Position numbers and translations under genes: made by a program. This document shows positions 42,660-51,751 of a stretch of 64,000 bases of DNA, piece by piece (within the stretch, counting starts at the first letter, position 1; the number at the start of each line of letters is the position of its first letter). The stretch covers positions 1 to 64,000 of the forward strand of contig JACCKY010000016.1 in NCBI GenBank assembly GCA_014236755.1, given 5' to 3'. The DNA comes from Candidatus Petromonas tenebris. GTDB lineage: Bacteria; Bacillota; Clostridia; Peptostreptococcales; Caminicellaceae. Below the pieces are notes generated by a model. It saw only the letters and a program-made list of their open reading frames with translations. It did no database searches and was not told where the DNA came from.

Positions 42660-44687
42660 ATGCATTTTGAGAAAGAAATTATTATTAATAGCCATAAGGG
42701 GCTGCATACTAGAGCTGCTGCCATAGTAGCCTTTAATGCAGCAAAGATTAACAAAAAATATGGAGTTAATCTGTTTATTCAAAAAAACAAAAGAGAAAAC
42801 AAAATTCCCATAGCAAGCATGTTGGCTTTAACTAATCTTGGAATAAAAATGGGAGATAGGGTGCTAATAAGCAGTGAGGGGAATGAAAATTCAAGGTTAG
42901 CAGTTTATGAGATGGAAAAGTGTTTAAGGGGTAAAATTGATGTTGAAACAATAGATTTAGATGAGATTGACAAGGTACTAGATAAAAACACCTTAACAAG
43001 TGAAAAGTTAATCGAAAATATAACAAATGGTGTAGTTGTAGTAAATGAAGATAACAGAATAATTCTATTCAATAAAGCCGCTGAAAGGATTACTGGTATC
43101 ACAAGTAATGAAATAATAGGAAAAAAGGCAAATGAAGTATTAGAAGGGTCTAAGCTTCATGAAGTTTTAAAAACAGGAAAAAAATCAGTTCATGATAAGC
43201 AAAAACTAGGAAATACTACGATTATCACTAACCGAGCTCCTATTATAGTTGATAATAACATTATAGGAGCTGTGGCAGTCTTTCAGGATATTAGTGAAAT
43301 AGAAAGGCTTTCCGGTAGGTTGGAGTCAGTAATGGAAATTAAGGAAAGATTCGGTAATATTCTTAGATATGCAAGTGATGGAATATGTATGGTGGACGAA
43401 AAGGGAATTATTACCTATGTTAATCCTGAATTTGAAAAAATCTGGAATGTAAACAAGTCTGAAATACAGGGGAAGTATATTGAAGATGTTCTTCCAAATT
43501 CTGCTATTGCCAAGGTTATTAAAACCGGTAAGAAGCACCTTGGAGTGATAGTAAAAGAGGAGGAAGGGGTAAAAATAATTTCAAATGCTTCTCCCATTTT
43601 TATCAACGACGTATTTAAGGGCGTAGTTTCAATATCTAAGGAAGAAACACAACTTTATACAATGGTTCAGAAGCTTAATGAAGCTGAAGCCAAAATTAAA
43701 TATTTTAAGGAAGAGCTTGATCGAAAGCAAAATATTGATGAAGCTTTTCGAATTATTATTGGTGAGAGTGGTATACTTAAGGATGTTTTGCACATTGCAT
43801 CAAAGGCAGCTAGGACATCATCGACGGTACTTATTTATGGCGAAAGTGGAACAGGTAAAGAACTATTAGCTAAAGCCATTGCCAGGGCTAGCACGAGAAA
43901 AAATGAAACCTTCGTAAGATTAAACTGTGCGGCAATTCCAGAAAATCTTTTGGAAAGTGAACTGTTTGGCCATGTAAAAGGGGCCTTTACCGGTGCAATA
44001 AGGGAAAAAATCGGGAAGTTTGAGCTGGCCAATAAGGGAACCATCTTTTTAGATGAAATAGGCGATCTAAGCAAAGAAATGCAGGTAAAGCTTTTGAGGG
44101 TGCTACAGGAAAGAGAATTTGAGAAAGTAGGAGGAACTCAGACAATAAAGGTCAATGTAAGAGTGATAGCAGCCACAAACAAAAATTTGGAACAAATGGT
44201 GAAAAAAGGTGATTTTAGAGAGGATTTATATTATAGATTAAATGTTATTCCTATTACACTTCCTCCTCTAAGAGAACGAAAAGGAGATATACCACTATTG
44301 GCTGAACATTTTATAGAAAAAATCTGTAAGCGTGAAGAAATGGAAACAAAGACTATTTCGCCGGAAATGTTACAATGCTTTACTAATTATGATTGGCCCG
44401 GTAATATCAGAGAACTTGAAAATATCATTGAGAGAGCAATAGCTCTAAGTGAAGGTAATACTTTGACGGAAGACTGTTTACCAAGCTACATTAAAGCTAG
44501 AAATACGTCCAAGAGTCAAGAACTTATAAACTTAGTAAATGGAGATTTAATGACTCTGGAGGACTACGAAAGACAAATAATAAAATTGGCCTTAGAAAAA
44601 CATAAATCATTTAATAAAGCTGGAAAAGTATTGGGAATCACCCATAGAACCGTGGCTTTAAAAGCAAGAAAATATGGACTGAAGTAG
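42660..44687 (+). CDS. Sigma-54 activator with N-terminal HPr domain and two PAS domains
   Basis: 675 residues. HPr-like domain (about 1-95) keeping the phosphorylatable histidine in HKGLHTRAAA; PAS 1 about 115-225 (VVVNEDNRIILFNKAAERI); PAS 2 about 235-340; AAA+ domain with GESGTGKE near 394, GAFTGA near 443, FLDEIGD and GNIRELENI; Fis-type HTH at the end (GKVLGITHRTVALK). Placed directly upstream of the -24/-12 promoter of the dha operon, which itself encodes a PTS EIIA and an HPr. So PTS phosphorylation of the activator's own HPr domain probably tunes dha transcription (inference). RBS GGAAGGTG before the ATG at 42660. Confidence 0.92.
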   Translation: MHFEKEIIINSHKGLHTRAAAIVAFNAAKINKKYGVNLFIQKNKRENKIPIASMLALTNLGIKMGDRVLISSEGNENSRLAVYEMEKCLRGKIDVETIDLDEIDKVLDKNTLTSEKLIENITNGVVVVNEDNRIILFNKAAERITGITSNEIIGKKANEVLEGSKLHEVLKTGKKSVHDKQKLGNTTIITNRAPIIVDNNIIGAVAVFQDISEIERLSGRLESVMEIKERFGNILRYASDGICMVDEKGIITYVNPEFEKIWNVNKSEIQGKYIEDVLPNSAIAKVIKTGKKHLGVIVKEEEGVKIISNASPIFINDVFKGVVSISKEETQLYTMVQKLNEAEAKIKYFKEELDRKQNIDEAFRIIIGESGILKDVLHIASKAARTSSTVLIYGESGTGKELLAKAIARASTRKNETFVRLNCAAIPENLLESELFGHVKGAFTGAIREKIGKFELANKGTIFLDEIGDLSKEMQVKLLRVLQEREFEKVGGTQTIKVNVRVIAATNKNLEQMVKKGDFREDLYYRLNVIPITLPPLRERKGDIPLLAEHFIEKICKREEMETKTISPEMLQCFTNYDWPGNIRELENIIERAIALSEGNTLTEDCLPSYIKARNTSKSQELINLVNGDLMTLEDYERQIIKLALEKHKSFNKAGKVLGITHRTVALKARKYGLK

Positions 44688-44691
44688 AGAT

Positions 44692-44740
44692 AGGGGCTGA
44701 TAAAAATTATCTTTGCTTGATAATTTTTATCAGCCCCTGT
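44692..44740 (+). terminator. Terminator after the HPr-activator gene
   Basis: AGGGGCTGATAAAAATTATC pairs exactly with its complement ending at 44738: a 20-bp stem 5 nt past the stop, with a weak T tail. Confidence 0.8.
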
Positions 44741-44851
44741 TACTTGAAGCAGTTTAAAAAAACTGTTATAAACTTTTTAAAATCTTTTCAAGCAAGAATA
44801 TTTCAACCCCAGCTTAAATCTTAGCCTTAAGATCAGCTGTCTTGATTTTGA

Positions 44852-44868
44852 TTGGTATAATTATTGCT
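44852..44868 (+). promoter_or_regulatory. Sigma-54 (-24/-12) promoter of the dha operon
   Basis: TTGGTATAATTATTGCT has GG at 44854-44855 and GC at 44866-44867, 10 nt apart. An inverted repeat ATCTTA/TAAGAT at 44818-44833 lies unusually close upstream; it could be part of an activator site. Confidence 0.82.
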
Positions 44869-44936
44869 ATACATAATTACAGACTGCAGGTTTATTAGCA
44901 CGATAACTTAAAATATCTAAAGGGGGAATTATTGAA

Positions 44937-45935
44937 ATGAAAAAAATTATTAACAATCCGGAAAATGTTGTAAACGAAATGCTTGAAGGTATAGTAAAGG
45001 CCCATCCACAATATGTAAAAAGACTTGAAGGACTCAATGTACTAGTGAGAGCAAATAGCCCGGTGAAAGGTAAAGTGGCCTTAGTAAGTGGTGGTGGAAG
45101 TGGCCATGAGCCATCCCATGGAGGATTTGTAGGAGAAGGTATGCTTGATGGAGCTGTGGCTGGTGAAGTATTTACATCTCCAACTCCGGATCAGATTTTT
45201 GAAGCAATTAAGGCAGTAGATGGAGGAGAGGGAGTATTACTGGTGATTAAGAACTATACCGGAGATGTAATGAACTTTCAAATGGCTGGAGAGTTGGCTG
45301 AGGCGGAAGGCATTAAAGTAGCAGATGTTATTATAAATGATGACGTAGCCGTTGAAAATAGTACATACACTACAGGTAGAAGGGGAATAGCAGGAACCGT
45401 ATTGGTTCATAAGATTGCAGGAGCTGCTGCTGAAAAGGGAATGGACCTTGAAGAAGTTAAAAGAATTGCTGAAAAGGTTATCGCCAATGTCAGGACCATG
45501 GGCATGTCACTCACTCCCTGTACAGTACCTGCAGTAGGTAAGCCTGGTTTTCAGTTGGGTGAAGATGAGATGGAAGTAGGCCTTGGTATCCACGGAGAAC
45601 CGGGAACCCATAGGGAAAAAGTAAAAACCGCAGCGGAAATAACAAAGGATTTACTAGATAAAATCTTTGAAGACATAGAGCTGGTAGAAAAGGATGAAGT
45701 AGCTGTTTTAGTAAATGGCCTGGGGGGAACTCCGTTAATGGAACTGTATATAGCCAACAATGAAGTTGATAAAATACTAAAGGAAAAGGGTATAAAAACC
45801 TATAAGACAATTGTAGGCAATTACATGACCTCTTTGGAAATGGCGGGATTTTCTGTATCCATACTAAAGCTTGATGAAGAACTTAAGGAACTACTAGATT
45901 ACAAAGCAGATACACCAGCATTTAAACAACTATAG
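44937..45935 (+). CDS. dhaK: Dihydroxyacetone kinase subunit K
   Basis: 332 residues. Binds dihydroxyacetone covalently through a histidine, visible in GLGIHGEPGTH near 222, with GGGSGHEPSHGGFVG near 43 shaping the site. DhaL-ADP then phosphorylates it to DHAP in the cytosol. PTS-type operon: dhaK, dhaL and dhaM in order, then HPr. RBS AAAGGGGGAA. A 30-bp palindromic hairpin follows. No glycerol dehydrogenase gene is in the window, so dihydroxyacetone or a related short ketose may come from outside. Confidence 0.95.
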   Translation: MKKIINNPENVVNEMLEGIVKAHPQYVKRLEGLNVLVRANSPVKGKVALVSGGGSGHEPSHGGFVGEGMLDGAVAGEVFTSPTPDQIFEAIKAVDGGEGVLLVIKNYTGDVMNFQMAGELAEAEGIKVADVIINDDVAVENSTYTTGRRGIAGTVLVHKIAGAAAEKGMDLEEVKRIAEKVIANVRTMGMSLTPCTVPAVGKPGFQLGEDEMEVGLGIHGEPGTHREKVKTAAEITKDLLDKIFEDIELVEKDEVAVLVNGLGGTPLMELYIANNEVDKILKEKGIKTYKTIVGNYMTSLEMAGFSVSILKLDEELKELLDYKADTPAFKQL

Positions 45936-45965
45936 AATTTGGGATAGATATATCTATCCCAAATT
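45936..45965 (+). promoter_or_regulatory. Perfect 30-bp palindromic hairpin between dhaK and dhaL
   Basis: Positions 45936-45950 are the exact reverse complement of 45951-45965 (arms begin AATTTGGGATAGATA). It has no T-run. It directly abuts the dhaK stop and may protect dhaK mRNA or lower dhaLM expression. Confidence 0.8.
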
Positions 45966-46007
45966 AATATTCTGTATGTGGTACTATGAATTAGGGAGGA
46001 GATCTCA

Positions 46008-46646
46008 ATGATAACTAGAGATTTGCTAGTGGAAATTTTAAAAAATGTAGCTGATACAATAAAAGAAAACAAAGAATTGCTTACTGACTTAGATGCAGCT
46101 ATAGGTGATGCCGATCACGGTATCAATATGAATAAGGGTTTTAAGACTGTTTCCGAAAAATTGGATACGGTAAAGGATAAAGACTGTGGAACTATATTGA
46201 AAACAGTTGCGATGACACTTATATCAACTGTAGGTGGGGCTTCAGGGCCTCTCTATGGAACAGCTTTTTTAAAGGCTTCAATGGCTGTAAATGGAAAAAT
46301 GGAGCTGGATAATGAAGATATTATAAAAATGTTCGATGAAGCAATAAAGGGCATAGTTATGAGGGGAAAAGCTCAAAGGGGAGAAAAAACTATGCTGGAT
46401 GCCCTTATTCCTGCATATGAGGCTCTAAAAGGTTCTTTAGAAAAGGGTGATGATCTATCAGAGGCCTTTATTGAGGCTGCTGACGCTGCCAAGGAAGGAG
46501 TAGAATATACTAAAACCATAAAAGCCACTAAAGGGAGAGCAAGTTATCTTGGTGACAGAAGTATAGGCCATCAAGATCCAGGTGCAACCTCAAGTTATTT
46601 GATTTTAAGGACAGTAGCCAATACACTAAATCAACAGGAGGATTAA
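46008..46646 (+). CDS. dhaL: Dihydroxyacetone kinase subunit L
   Basis: 212 residues. ADP-binding subunit whose bound nucleotide is recharged by DhaM. DLDAAIGDADHG near 26 has the Mg-binding aspartates; GGASGPLYG near 78 and the TKGRASYLGDRSIGHQDPGA loop near 178 are family motifs. RBS GGGAGGAG. The stop lies 4 nt before the dhaM start. Confidence 0.95.
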   Translation: MITRDLLVEILKNVADTIKENKELLTDLDAAIGDADHGINMNKGFKTVSEKLDTVKDKDCGTILKTVAMTLISTVGGASGPLYGTAFLKASMAVNGKMELDNEDIIKMFDEAIKGIVMRGKAQRGEKTMLDALIPAYEALKGSLEKGDDLSEAFIEAADAAKEGVEYTKTIKATKGRASYLGDRSIGHQDPGATSSYLILRTVANTLNQQED

Positions 46647-46650
46647 AAAT

Positions 46651-47049
46651 ATGATAGGAATTGTAGTAGTGTCCCATAGTGAAAAGATTGCCCAGGGAGT
46701 GGTGGAACTATGCAGCCAAATGGGCCGGGAGAATATAAAAATAGAAGCTGCCGGGGGAACTGGTGATGGGAGAATAGGAACGGATGCCATGAAGATAATG
46801 GAGGCTATCAAAAGGGCCGATAATGGAGATGGTGTTTTAGTTCTTGTAGATATGGGTAGTGCAGTTATGAGTACTGAGGTGGCTCTTGAATTGTTAGACG
46901 AAGATTTAAGAAATAAAGTTCTCATAGCAGATGCACCTATAGTTGAGGGTAGTATCGGTGCAGTAGTTCAGGCATCTATGGGCAGTAGTCTTGAAGAGGT
47001 CAAATCAGTTGCAGAGCAGAGTAAAAGCATGATTAAGGTAAAGGAGTAA
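46651..47049 (+). CDS. dhaM: PTS-dependent DHA kinase phosphotransferase subunit (EIIA-Man-type)
   Basis: 132 residues, the single EIIA domain form of DhaM. VVSHSEKIAQG carries the phosphorylated histidine at about residue 9; GTGDGRIGTDA follows. It takes phosphate from HPr and recharges ADP on DhaL. The E. coli version has HPr and EI-like domains fused; here HPr is a separate gene 36 nt downstream. RBS CAGGAGG. Confidence 0.93.
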   Translation: MIGIVVVSHSEKIAQGVVELCSQMGRENIKIEAAGGTGDGRIGTDAMKIMEAIKRADNGDGVLVLVDMGSAVMSTEVALELLDEDLRNKVLIADAPIVEGSIGAVVQASMGSSLEEVKSVAEQSKSMIKVKE

Positions 47050-47084
47050 TACACATAACTTTATAGCCAGAGGGGGTTATAGCA

Positions 47085-47345
47085 TTGTTTACAAAAAAAG
47101 TGGTTGTAAAAAATGAAACTGGATTACATGCCAGACCAGCTTCTCAGTTTGTACAGATAGCTTCTAAATATAAATCGGACATAACACTTAAAGTAAATGA
47201 CAAAATCGTTAATCCTAAAAGTATTATTTCATTGTTATCGGTAGGGATTACATATAATAGTGAGGTTACAGTTTCTGCTGAAGGAGAGGATGCAAAACAG
47301 GCAGTAGATGCGCTGGTGAAGTTTATTGAGAATTTGAAAGAATAA
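47085..47345 (+). CDS. HPr phosphocarrier protein
   Basis: 86 residues. TGLHARPA holds His-15 and NPKSIISLLSVG the regulatory Ser-46 site, so both EI and HPr kinase sites are kept. It starts at TTG after AGAGGGGG. Its position in the dha operon suggests a dedicated phosphate donor for DhaM, and perhaps for the HPr-containing activator's circuit. Enzyme I is not in the window. Confidence 0.93.
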   Translation: MFTKKVVVKNETGLHARPASQFVQIASKYKSDITLKVNDKIVNPKSIISLLSVGITYNSEVTVSAEGEDAKQAVDALVKFIENLKE

Positions 47346-47385
47346 AGTTTTGTAAAAACAAGATATTTTGTGGGGAGATGTTGAT

Positions 47386-47916
47386 ATGAAACTAAAGGGT
47401 AAGAAAATCATAGCACTTATTCATGATGACTTTGAGGATCTGGAACTGTGGTACCCTGTCCTGCGACTTAGAGAAGAGGGAGCAACAGTGCATATTGTAG
47501 GAGATGAAGGAAATAAAAAATATATAGGCAAATATGGAGTTCCGGCCCAGTCTGATTTTGCCTTTACAGAAATTGACCCGTCACAGTATGACGCGCTTTT
47601 AGTTCCAGGAGGATGGGCGCCGGATAAGCTTAGAAGATTCAAAGAGGTAATAGATATTGTAAAATATATGGATGAGAACGAAAAACCTATAGGACAGATA
47701 TGCCACGCAGGGTGGGTGCTGATATCTGCAAAGATACTAAAGGGTAAAAAAGTTACGAGTACACCAGGTATAAAGGATGATATGGAGAATGCAGGAGCTG
47801 TATGGCTTGATGTACCTAGTATAGTAGATGGTCATATAGTATCGAGTAGGAGGCCGCCTGATCTGCCTGAGTACATGAAGGATTTTATAGAGGTTTTAGA
47901 AAAAAAGAATAGTTAA
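47386..47916 (+). CDS. DJ-1/PfpI family protein
   Basis: 176 residues. LIHDDFEDLELWYPVLRLRE near the N-terminus, LLVPGGWAPDKLR near 68 and the nucleophile elbow GQICHAGW near 102 (Cys-His) match PfpI/YhbO-type proteins, variously described as proteases, deglycases or methylglyoxal-handling enzymes. As part of a dihydroxyacetone operon a role against reactive carbonyls fits (inference). The ATG at 47386 follows GGGGAGATG. Its last five codons (KKNS and stop) and terminator are duplicated exactly at 60739. Confidence 0.85.
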   Translation: MKLKGKKIIALIHDDFEDLELWYPVLRLREEGATVHIVGDEGNKKYIGKYGVPAQSDFAFTEIDPSQYDALLVPGGWAPDKLRRFKEVIDIVKYMDENEKPIGQICHAGWVLISAKILKGKKVTSTPGIKDDMENAGAVWLDVPSIVDGHIVSSRRPPDLPEYMKDFIEVLEKKNS

Positions 47917-47986
47917 AAATTTTATAAAATATTGCTATTAAGAGCATGCAACAAGGTATGCTCTTTTATTAATGCAAAAATTCAGT
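47902..47986 (+). repeat. 85-bp exact direct repeat, left copy
   Basis: Identical over 85 of 85 bases to 60739-60823. It includes the last codons and stop of the PfpI gene and the terminator (47941-47970: AGAGCATGC..GGTATGCTCTTTTATT). The two copies bracket about 12.7 kb of genes with different codon habits, so they look like the footprints of an insertion or duplication event. Confidence 0.92.
47941..47970 (+). terminator. Terminator of the dha/PfpI operon
   Basis: AGAGCAT faces ATGCTCT, followed by TTTATT. It is part of the 85-bp direct repeat, so an identical terminator stands at 60778-60807. Confidence 0.88.
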
Positions 47987-48063
47987 ATCCAACTCTTGCC
48001 CTAGTATAGCATGGTTAGATTACTATGCTCAAACTACAAATTGGAAAAATGTTGCGTAAAGGG

Positions 48064-48112
48064 TTGACATTATTTAAAGAATTGTATACAATAATAACAA
48101 ACAGTATACAAA
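48064..48112 (+). promoter_or_regulatory. Promoter and double GntR-type operator of the TRAP unit
   Basis: TTGACA (48064-48069), 17-bp spacer, TACAAT (48087-48092). The perfect palindrome ATTGTATACAAT (48081-48092) covers the -10, and a second GTATAC (48104-48109) is centred 20 bp further. ATnGTATACnAT is the motif class of FCD-type GntR regulators. The same arrangement stands before the PFOR gene. The 48113-48579 stretch that follows holds a long leader and a doubtful small ORF. Confidence 0.8.
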
Positions 48113-48309
48113 ATTCAAGCTGTATATTTATGCTATTCTAAAAACAAAATTCCAGGGAGATAAAAAACAAAAAACTTCCATTAAGAAATTTCCTGTGGCT
48201 ATCGGGAAAACGATATCAGAATCAATAGGAAAAGAAACTGGTTTTATTTATTAAGCATAAAGTAGTATATGCAACAAAAGGATAAATTTCATAAAATTCT
48301 CAATTTATA

Positions 48310-48480
48310 ATGCCTTTTAGAAAATTAAATACAGTAAGAGAAGGGAGTGATGCAACTTTAGTTGCAAATCTGTATTATTTAAATAAAGTAATTGCTTTTG
48401 TTAATAAGTTAGAAAAGGAGGGGATAAGTGTAAAAATAATTGATCCTAATGTGAAGAATTTCAATAATTACTTTGCTTGA
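48310..48480 (+). other. Doubtful 56-codon open frame, possible gene remnant
   Basis: An open frame starting MPFRKLNTVREGSDATLV and ending PNVKNFNNYFA has a plausible protein-like composition but no ribosome site. It lies in the leader of the TRAP operon. It could be the tail of a gene lost at the island edge. No family recognised. Confidence 0.2.
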
Positions 48481-48579
48481 CAAATTAGCAAGTTTATGTC
48501 TAGGATTAGGTGGACATAATGCTAAATCAGCGTTAGGGATTTCGTCGGTATACATATAAAAATTTAAGGGGGATTTTTT

Positions 48580-49611
48580 ATGAAAAAGAGAAAATTATTA
48601 AGCAGCTTGGTGGCTCTATTTATGGTTTTATTAATTGTGACTGGTTGTGGGAAAAGCACTCCTGCTGATACAAAACAAGGAGATACAGGAAAAGTTTACA
48701 AAATGAAAATCGCTAGTATTTTATCAGATAGTGACCCTGAAACTCTTGGGCTGAAAAAATTAAAGGAACTTATAGAAACCAAGTCGGACGGTAATATTAA
48801 AGTAGAACTTTATCCGAATGCTCAGCTAGGAGCAGCATCAACATATTTGGATACTTTAAGGCAAGGAACTATACAGATGGCTTCACCAGGTAGCGTAATG
48901 GCACAACTTCAACCACTAGTTGCTGCACCAGAAATGCCTTTCCTTTTTAGAGATTGGGATCATGCAAGAAAAGTACTCACTGATCCAAAATATACTGACA
49001 AGCTTGTTGAAGGTATGATTGAAAAGAATGGAATACGTGCTCTTGGATTTGCACCAAGAAGCTTTAGAGTTATGTCATTTAATAAAGAAGTTAGTAGTTT
49101 CGATGACTTGAAGGGAAAACGCTTGCGAGTTCCTAATATTCCCTTTTATATAGAACTTGCTAAGGCACTAGGTACAAACCCTGTTGCATTACCATTAACT
49201 GAATTGTTTAGTGCATTGGAACAAAATGTTGTTGATGGACAGGAAAATCCATATGCTACAATATCTACAAGTAAGTTTTATGAAGTTCAGGATTATATAC
49301 TTGAGTCAAATCATATATTCACTGTACACGGTTGGTATATAAACGAAAAGTTCTTCCAGAGCCTTCCAGATGAATATCAAAAAATAGTAACCGAGTCTGC
49401 AAAAGAAGCAATTGACTATACATTTGATATTTCCATAGAGGCAGAAAAAGAAGCAAAGGAATTACTAAAGAAAGAAGGCGTAAAGATTATTGTTCCAGAC
49501 GAACAATTCAAGGCTAAGATAAGAGAGGCAAAAGGTCCAGCTCGTGAATTCTTCTATAAAACATATCCAGGCAGCAAAGAATGGGCAGAAATGGTTGATG
49601 CTGTACAATAA
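48580..49611 (+). CDS. TRAP transporter solute-binding lipoprotein (DctP family)
   Basis: 343 residues. Signal peptide with lipobox VTGC (Cys about 23), then a DctP domain: MKIASILSDSDPE, YPNAQLGAASTYLDTLRQG near 82, and the conserved Arg region LKGKRLRVPN near 178 that binds a substrate carboxylate. It captures an organic acid outside the membrane for the DctQ/M permease. RBS AAGGGGGA. First gene of the GntR-type unit. A stem-loop follows, as in many binding-protein genes. The substrate is unknown but should carry a carboxylate. Confidence 0.92.
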   Translation: MKKRKLLSSLVALFMVLLIVTGCGKSTPADTKQGDTGKVYKMKIASILSDSDPETLGLKKLKELIETKSDGNIKVELYPNAQLGAASTYLDTLRQGTIQMASPGSVMAQLQPLVAAPEMPFLFRDWDHARKVLTDPKYTDKLVEGMIEKNGIRALGFAPRSFRVMSFNKEVSSFDDLKGKRLRVPNIPFYIELAKALGTNPVALPLTELFSALEQNVVDGQENPYATISTSKFYEVQDYILESNHIFTVHGWYINEKFFQSLPDEYQKIVTESAKEAIDYTFDISIEAEKEAKELLKKEGVKIIVPDEQFKAKIREAKGPAREFFYKTYPGSKEWAEMVDAVQ

Positions 49612-49623
49612 GTAAGTAATTTA

Positions 49624-49665
49624 TTAGCATAAAGTTACCTGTAAAAGAAGGTAACTTTATGCTAA
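49624..49665 (+). promoter_or_regulatory. Hairpin between dctP- and dctQ-like genes
   Basis: TTAGCATAAAGTTACCT pairs with AGGTAACTTTATGCTAA, a 17-bp perfect stem without a T-run. It likely raises binding-protein mRNA relative to the permease. Confidence 0.8.
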
Positions 49666-49752
49666 ACAATAATGACTTCAATTCATTATTATAAAAATAA
49701 TTTTTATGGCTGTATGTTTAAATTAATGGTCAATTATTGGGAGGTTATGATT

Positions 49753-50274
49753 ATGGAAGAAAAAGCCAGTTTGCAGAGGGCAATAAATAAGGAAGAAAAA
49801 AATAGTTTTAAGAGTATCTTAAATAAGTTTTTTACTAGATTTATGGTTTTATCTTTATCAATGATGGTTATTCTGGTATTTATAAATGCAATAATGCGAT
49901 ATATTTTTAAAACAAGTTTACCAGTATCAGAGGAGTATTCGCGATTCTTTTTCATGTGGACAACATTCTTGGGAGTAATTGCTGCATTCAAAGATAAGCA
50001 GCATGTTGCAGTTACAATTGTTATCGACCAATTAAAAGGGAAGACCAAACGTATTTTTTATGTTATTGCCCAGATAATTTCATTAATTGCTATGATTATT
50101 GTTCTAATTGGCGGAATAAAATATACGATATCTGCGTCAACTTACAAAACAGTAGCAACAGGAATAAACTTTGGTATAATTGCAAGTGGTATTGTGGTTA
50201 TGGTTGCTGGTTCAATTGGTATTATTATTTATGATACATACAATACTTTAAAAGAAGAGACGAAGGGAGAATAA
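49753..50274 (+). CDS. TRAP transporter small permease (DctQ family)
   Basis: 173 residues with four hydrophobic helices and the family stretch SEEYSRFFFMWTTFLG near 62, followed by AAFKDKQHVAV. The ATG at 49753 has GGGAGG 8 nt upstream; longer reading from 49672 would put the start inside the hairpin tail. It partners the DctM-like gene 5 nt downstream. Confidence 0.9.
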   Translation: MEEKASLQRAINKEEKNSFKSILNKFFTRFMVLSLSMMVILVFINAIMRYIFKTSLPVSEEYSRFFFMWTTFLGVIAAFKDKQHVAVTIVIDQLKGKTKRIFYVIAQIISLIAMIIVLIGGIKYTISASTYKTVATGINFGIIASGIVVMVAGSIGIIIYDTYNTLKEETKGE

Positions 50275-50279
50275 GAATT

Positions 50280-51563
50280 ATGGAAATGGCTGCTTTTCTA
50301 GGTACTTTGTTTGGCTTCATGACTTTTGGGATCCCTATTGCTATAGTGTTAGTTTTATGTGCTATTGTTCTAATGCTTGTAATGGGGCAGTTTGATCCTT
50401 TGGCTATTGCACAAGCTATGGTTACAGGAACTAATAGTTTCCCGTTAATGGCTATTCCGTTTTTTATGCTTGCTGGAGAAATAATGTCTCAGGGAGGATT
50501 ATCAGCTAGAATTGTAGAATTTGCAAATTTGTCGGTAGGAAAAGTGAGAGGTGGATTGGGATATGCTGCCATTATAGCGAGCATTATATTTGCTGGTCTG
50601 TCAGGAAGTGCTGTTGCTGATGCTGCTGCACTAGGTGCGATTTTAATACCGATTATGAAATCAAAAGGATATAAGTTAGGACGTTCTGCTGGATTTATAT
50701 GTGCTGGTGCAGTAATAGCGCCTATCATACCTCCAAGTATACCTATGATTGTTTTGGGAACATCCGTAAATCTGTCCATAACTAGGCTTTTTATGGCTGG
50801 AATAATTCCTGGACTTATACTGGGTATTGCATTGCTTATTGCATGGTTTTTCGTTGTTAGAATTGATGGATACACCGATACAATAACGTATACAAAAGAG
50901 GAAAGAAGAAAGATTTTTAAAGAATCATTACCAGCATTGATGATGCCCGTACTTATTGTGGGAGGAATAAGACTTGGTATATTTACACCTACAGAAGCTG
51001 GAGCTTTTGCAGTAGTATATGCTTTGATTGTATGTAGATTTGTATATAAAGAATTGGATATTGACCAAATTGGTGATATTTTTTCTGCAGCAGCTAAAAG
51101 TACTGCAACAGTTATGTTTATTGTTGCTGCAGCCACTGCTGTAGGTTTTTATATTACAACTGCACAAGTTCCTGCACAAGTGGCAGGTGCATTGGGAGGA
51201 CTTATTGATAAGCCAATGCTATTGTTACTTACAATAAATGCATTTCTTTTCGCAATTGGTATGGTTATGGATTTGACACCAAATATTCTTATTTTTGCAC
51301 CTGTATTATTCCCTGTTATACAGCAAGCTGGCATCGATCCATACTTCTTTGCAGTTATTATGACGTTAAATCTTTGTATAGGTCTTATATCACCACCAGT
51401 TGGAACCGTTTTATATGTAGGATGCGGTGTTGCTAAAATTGATTTTGGTCGATTAGTTAAGGGAATTCTGCCGTTTTTGCTAGTGGAAATAAGTATTTTG
51501 TTACTTTGTATTTTATTCCCATCACTTATTATGGGACCTCTCAAATTAATAATGGGAACGTAA
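50280..51563 (+). CDS. TRAP transporter large permease (DctM family)
   Basis: 427 residues, about 12 helices. FPLMAIPFFMLAGEIMSQGG near 60, SGSAVADAAALG near 103, PPSIPMIVLGTS near 152 and LTPNILIFAPVLFP near 330 are the standard DctM features. It couples uptake to the sodium or proton gradient. In the 180 bp after it, TTAAGGAT/ATCCTTAA and ATTCCCAGTAA/TTACTGGGAAT form two hairpins before the next gene. Confidence 0.93.
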   Translation: MEMAAFLGTLFGFMTFGIPIAIVLVLCAIVLMLVMGQFDPLAIAQAMVTGTNSFPLMAIPFFMLAGEIMSQGGLSARIVEFANLSVGKVRGGLGYAAIIASIIFAGLSGSAVADAAALGAILIPIMKSKGYKLGRSAGFICAGAVIAPIIPPSIPMIVLGTSVNLSITRLFMAGIIPGLILGIALLIAWFFVVRIDGYTDTITYTKEERRKIFKESLPALMMPVLIVGGIRLGIFTPTEAGAFAVVYALIVCRFVYKELDIDQIGDIFSAAAKSTATVMFIVAAATAVGFYITTAQVPAQVAGALGGLIDKPMLLLLTINAFLFAIGMVMDLTPNILIFAPVLFPVIQQAGIDPYFFAVIMTLNLCIGLISPPVGTVLYVGCGVAKIDFGRLVKGILPFLLVEISILLLCILFPSLIMGPLKLIMGT

Positions 51564-51751
51564 AACTATATATCTTGCATTATTAAAATATATTTAAAGA
51601 CAACTAGTAATATGGTATTAGCATTTAAGGATATGCCAATGCTATCCTTAATATAATTCCCAGTAAACTCTTTTCTTATAAGTAGTAATTTTAGTTACTG
51701 GGAATATGTCTTAAATTGACTAATAAATTAATTATATAAGGAGTGTTTTAT

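Noticed and set aside
50489-51136. 215-codon antisense open frame in the DctM-like gene
   Set aside because: Shadow of the transporter gene; its residues mirror the membrane-helix codons.
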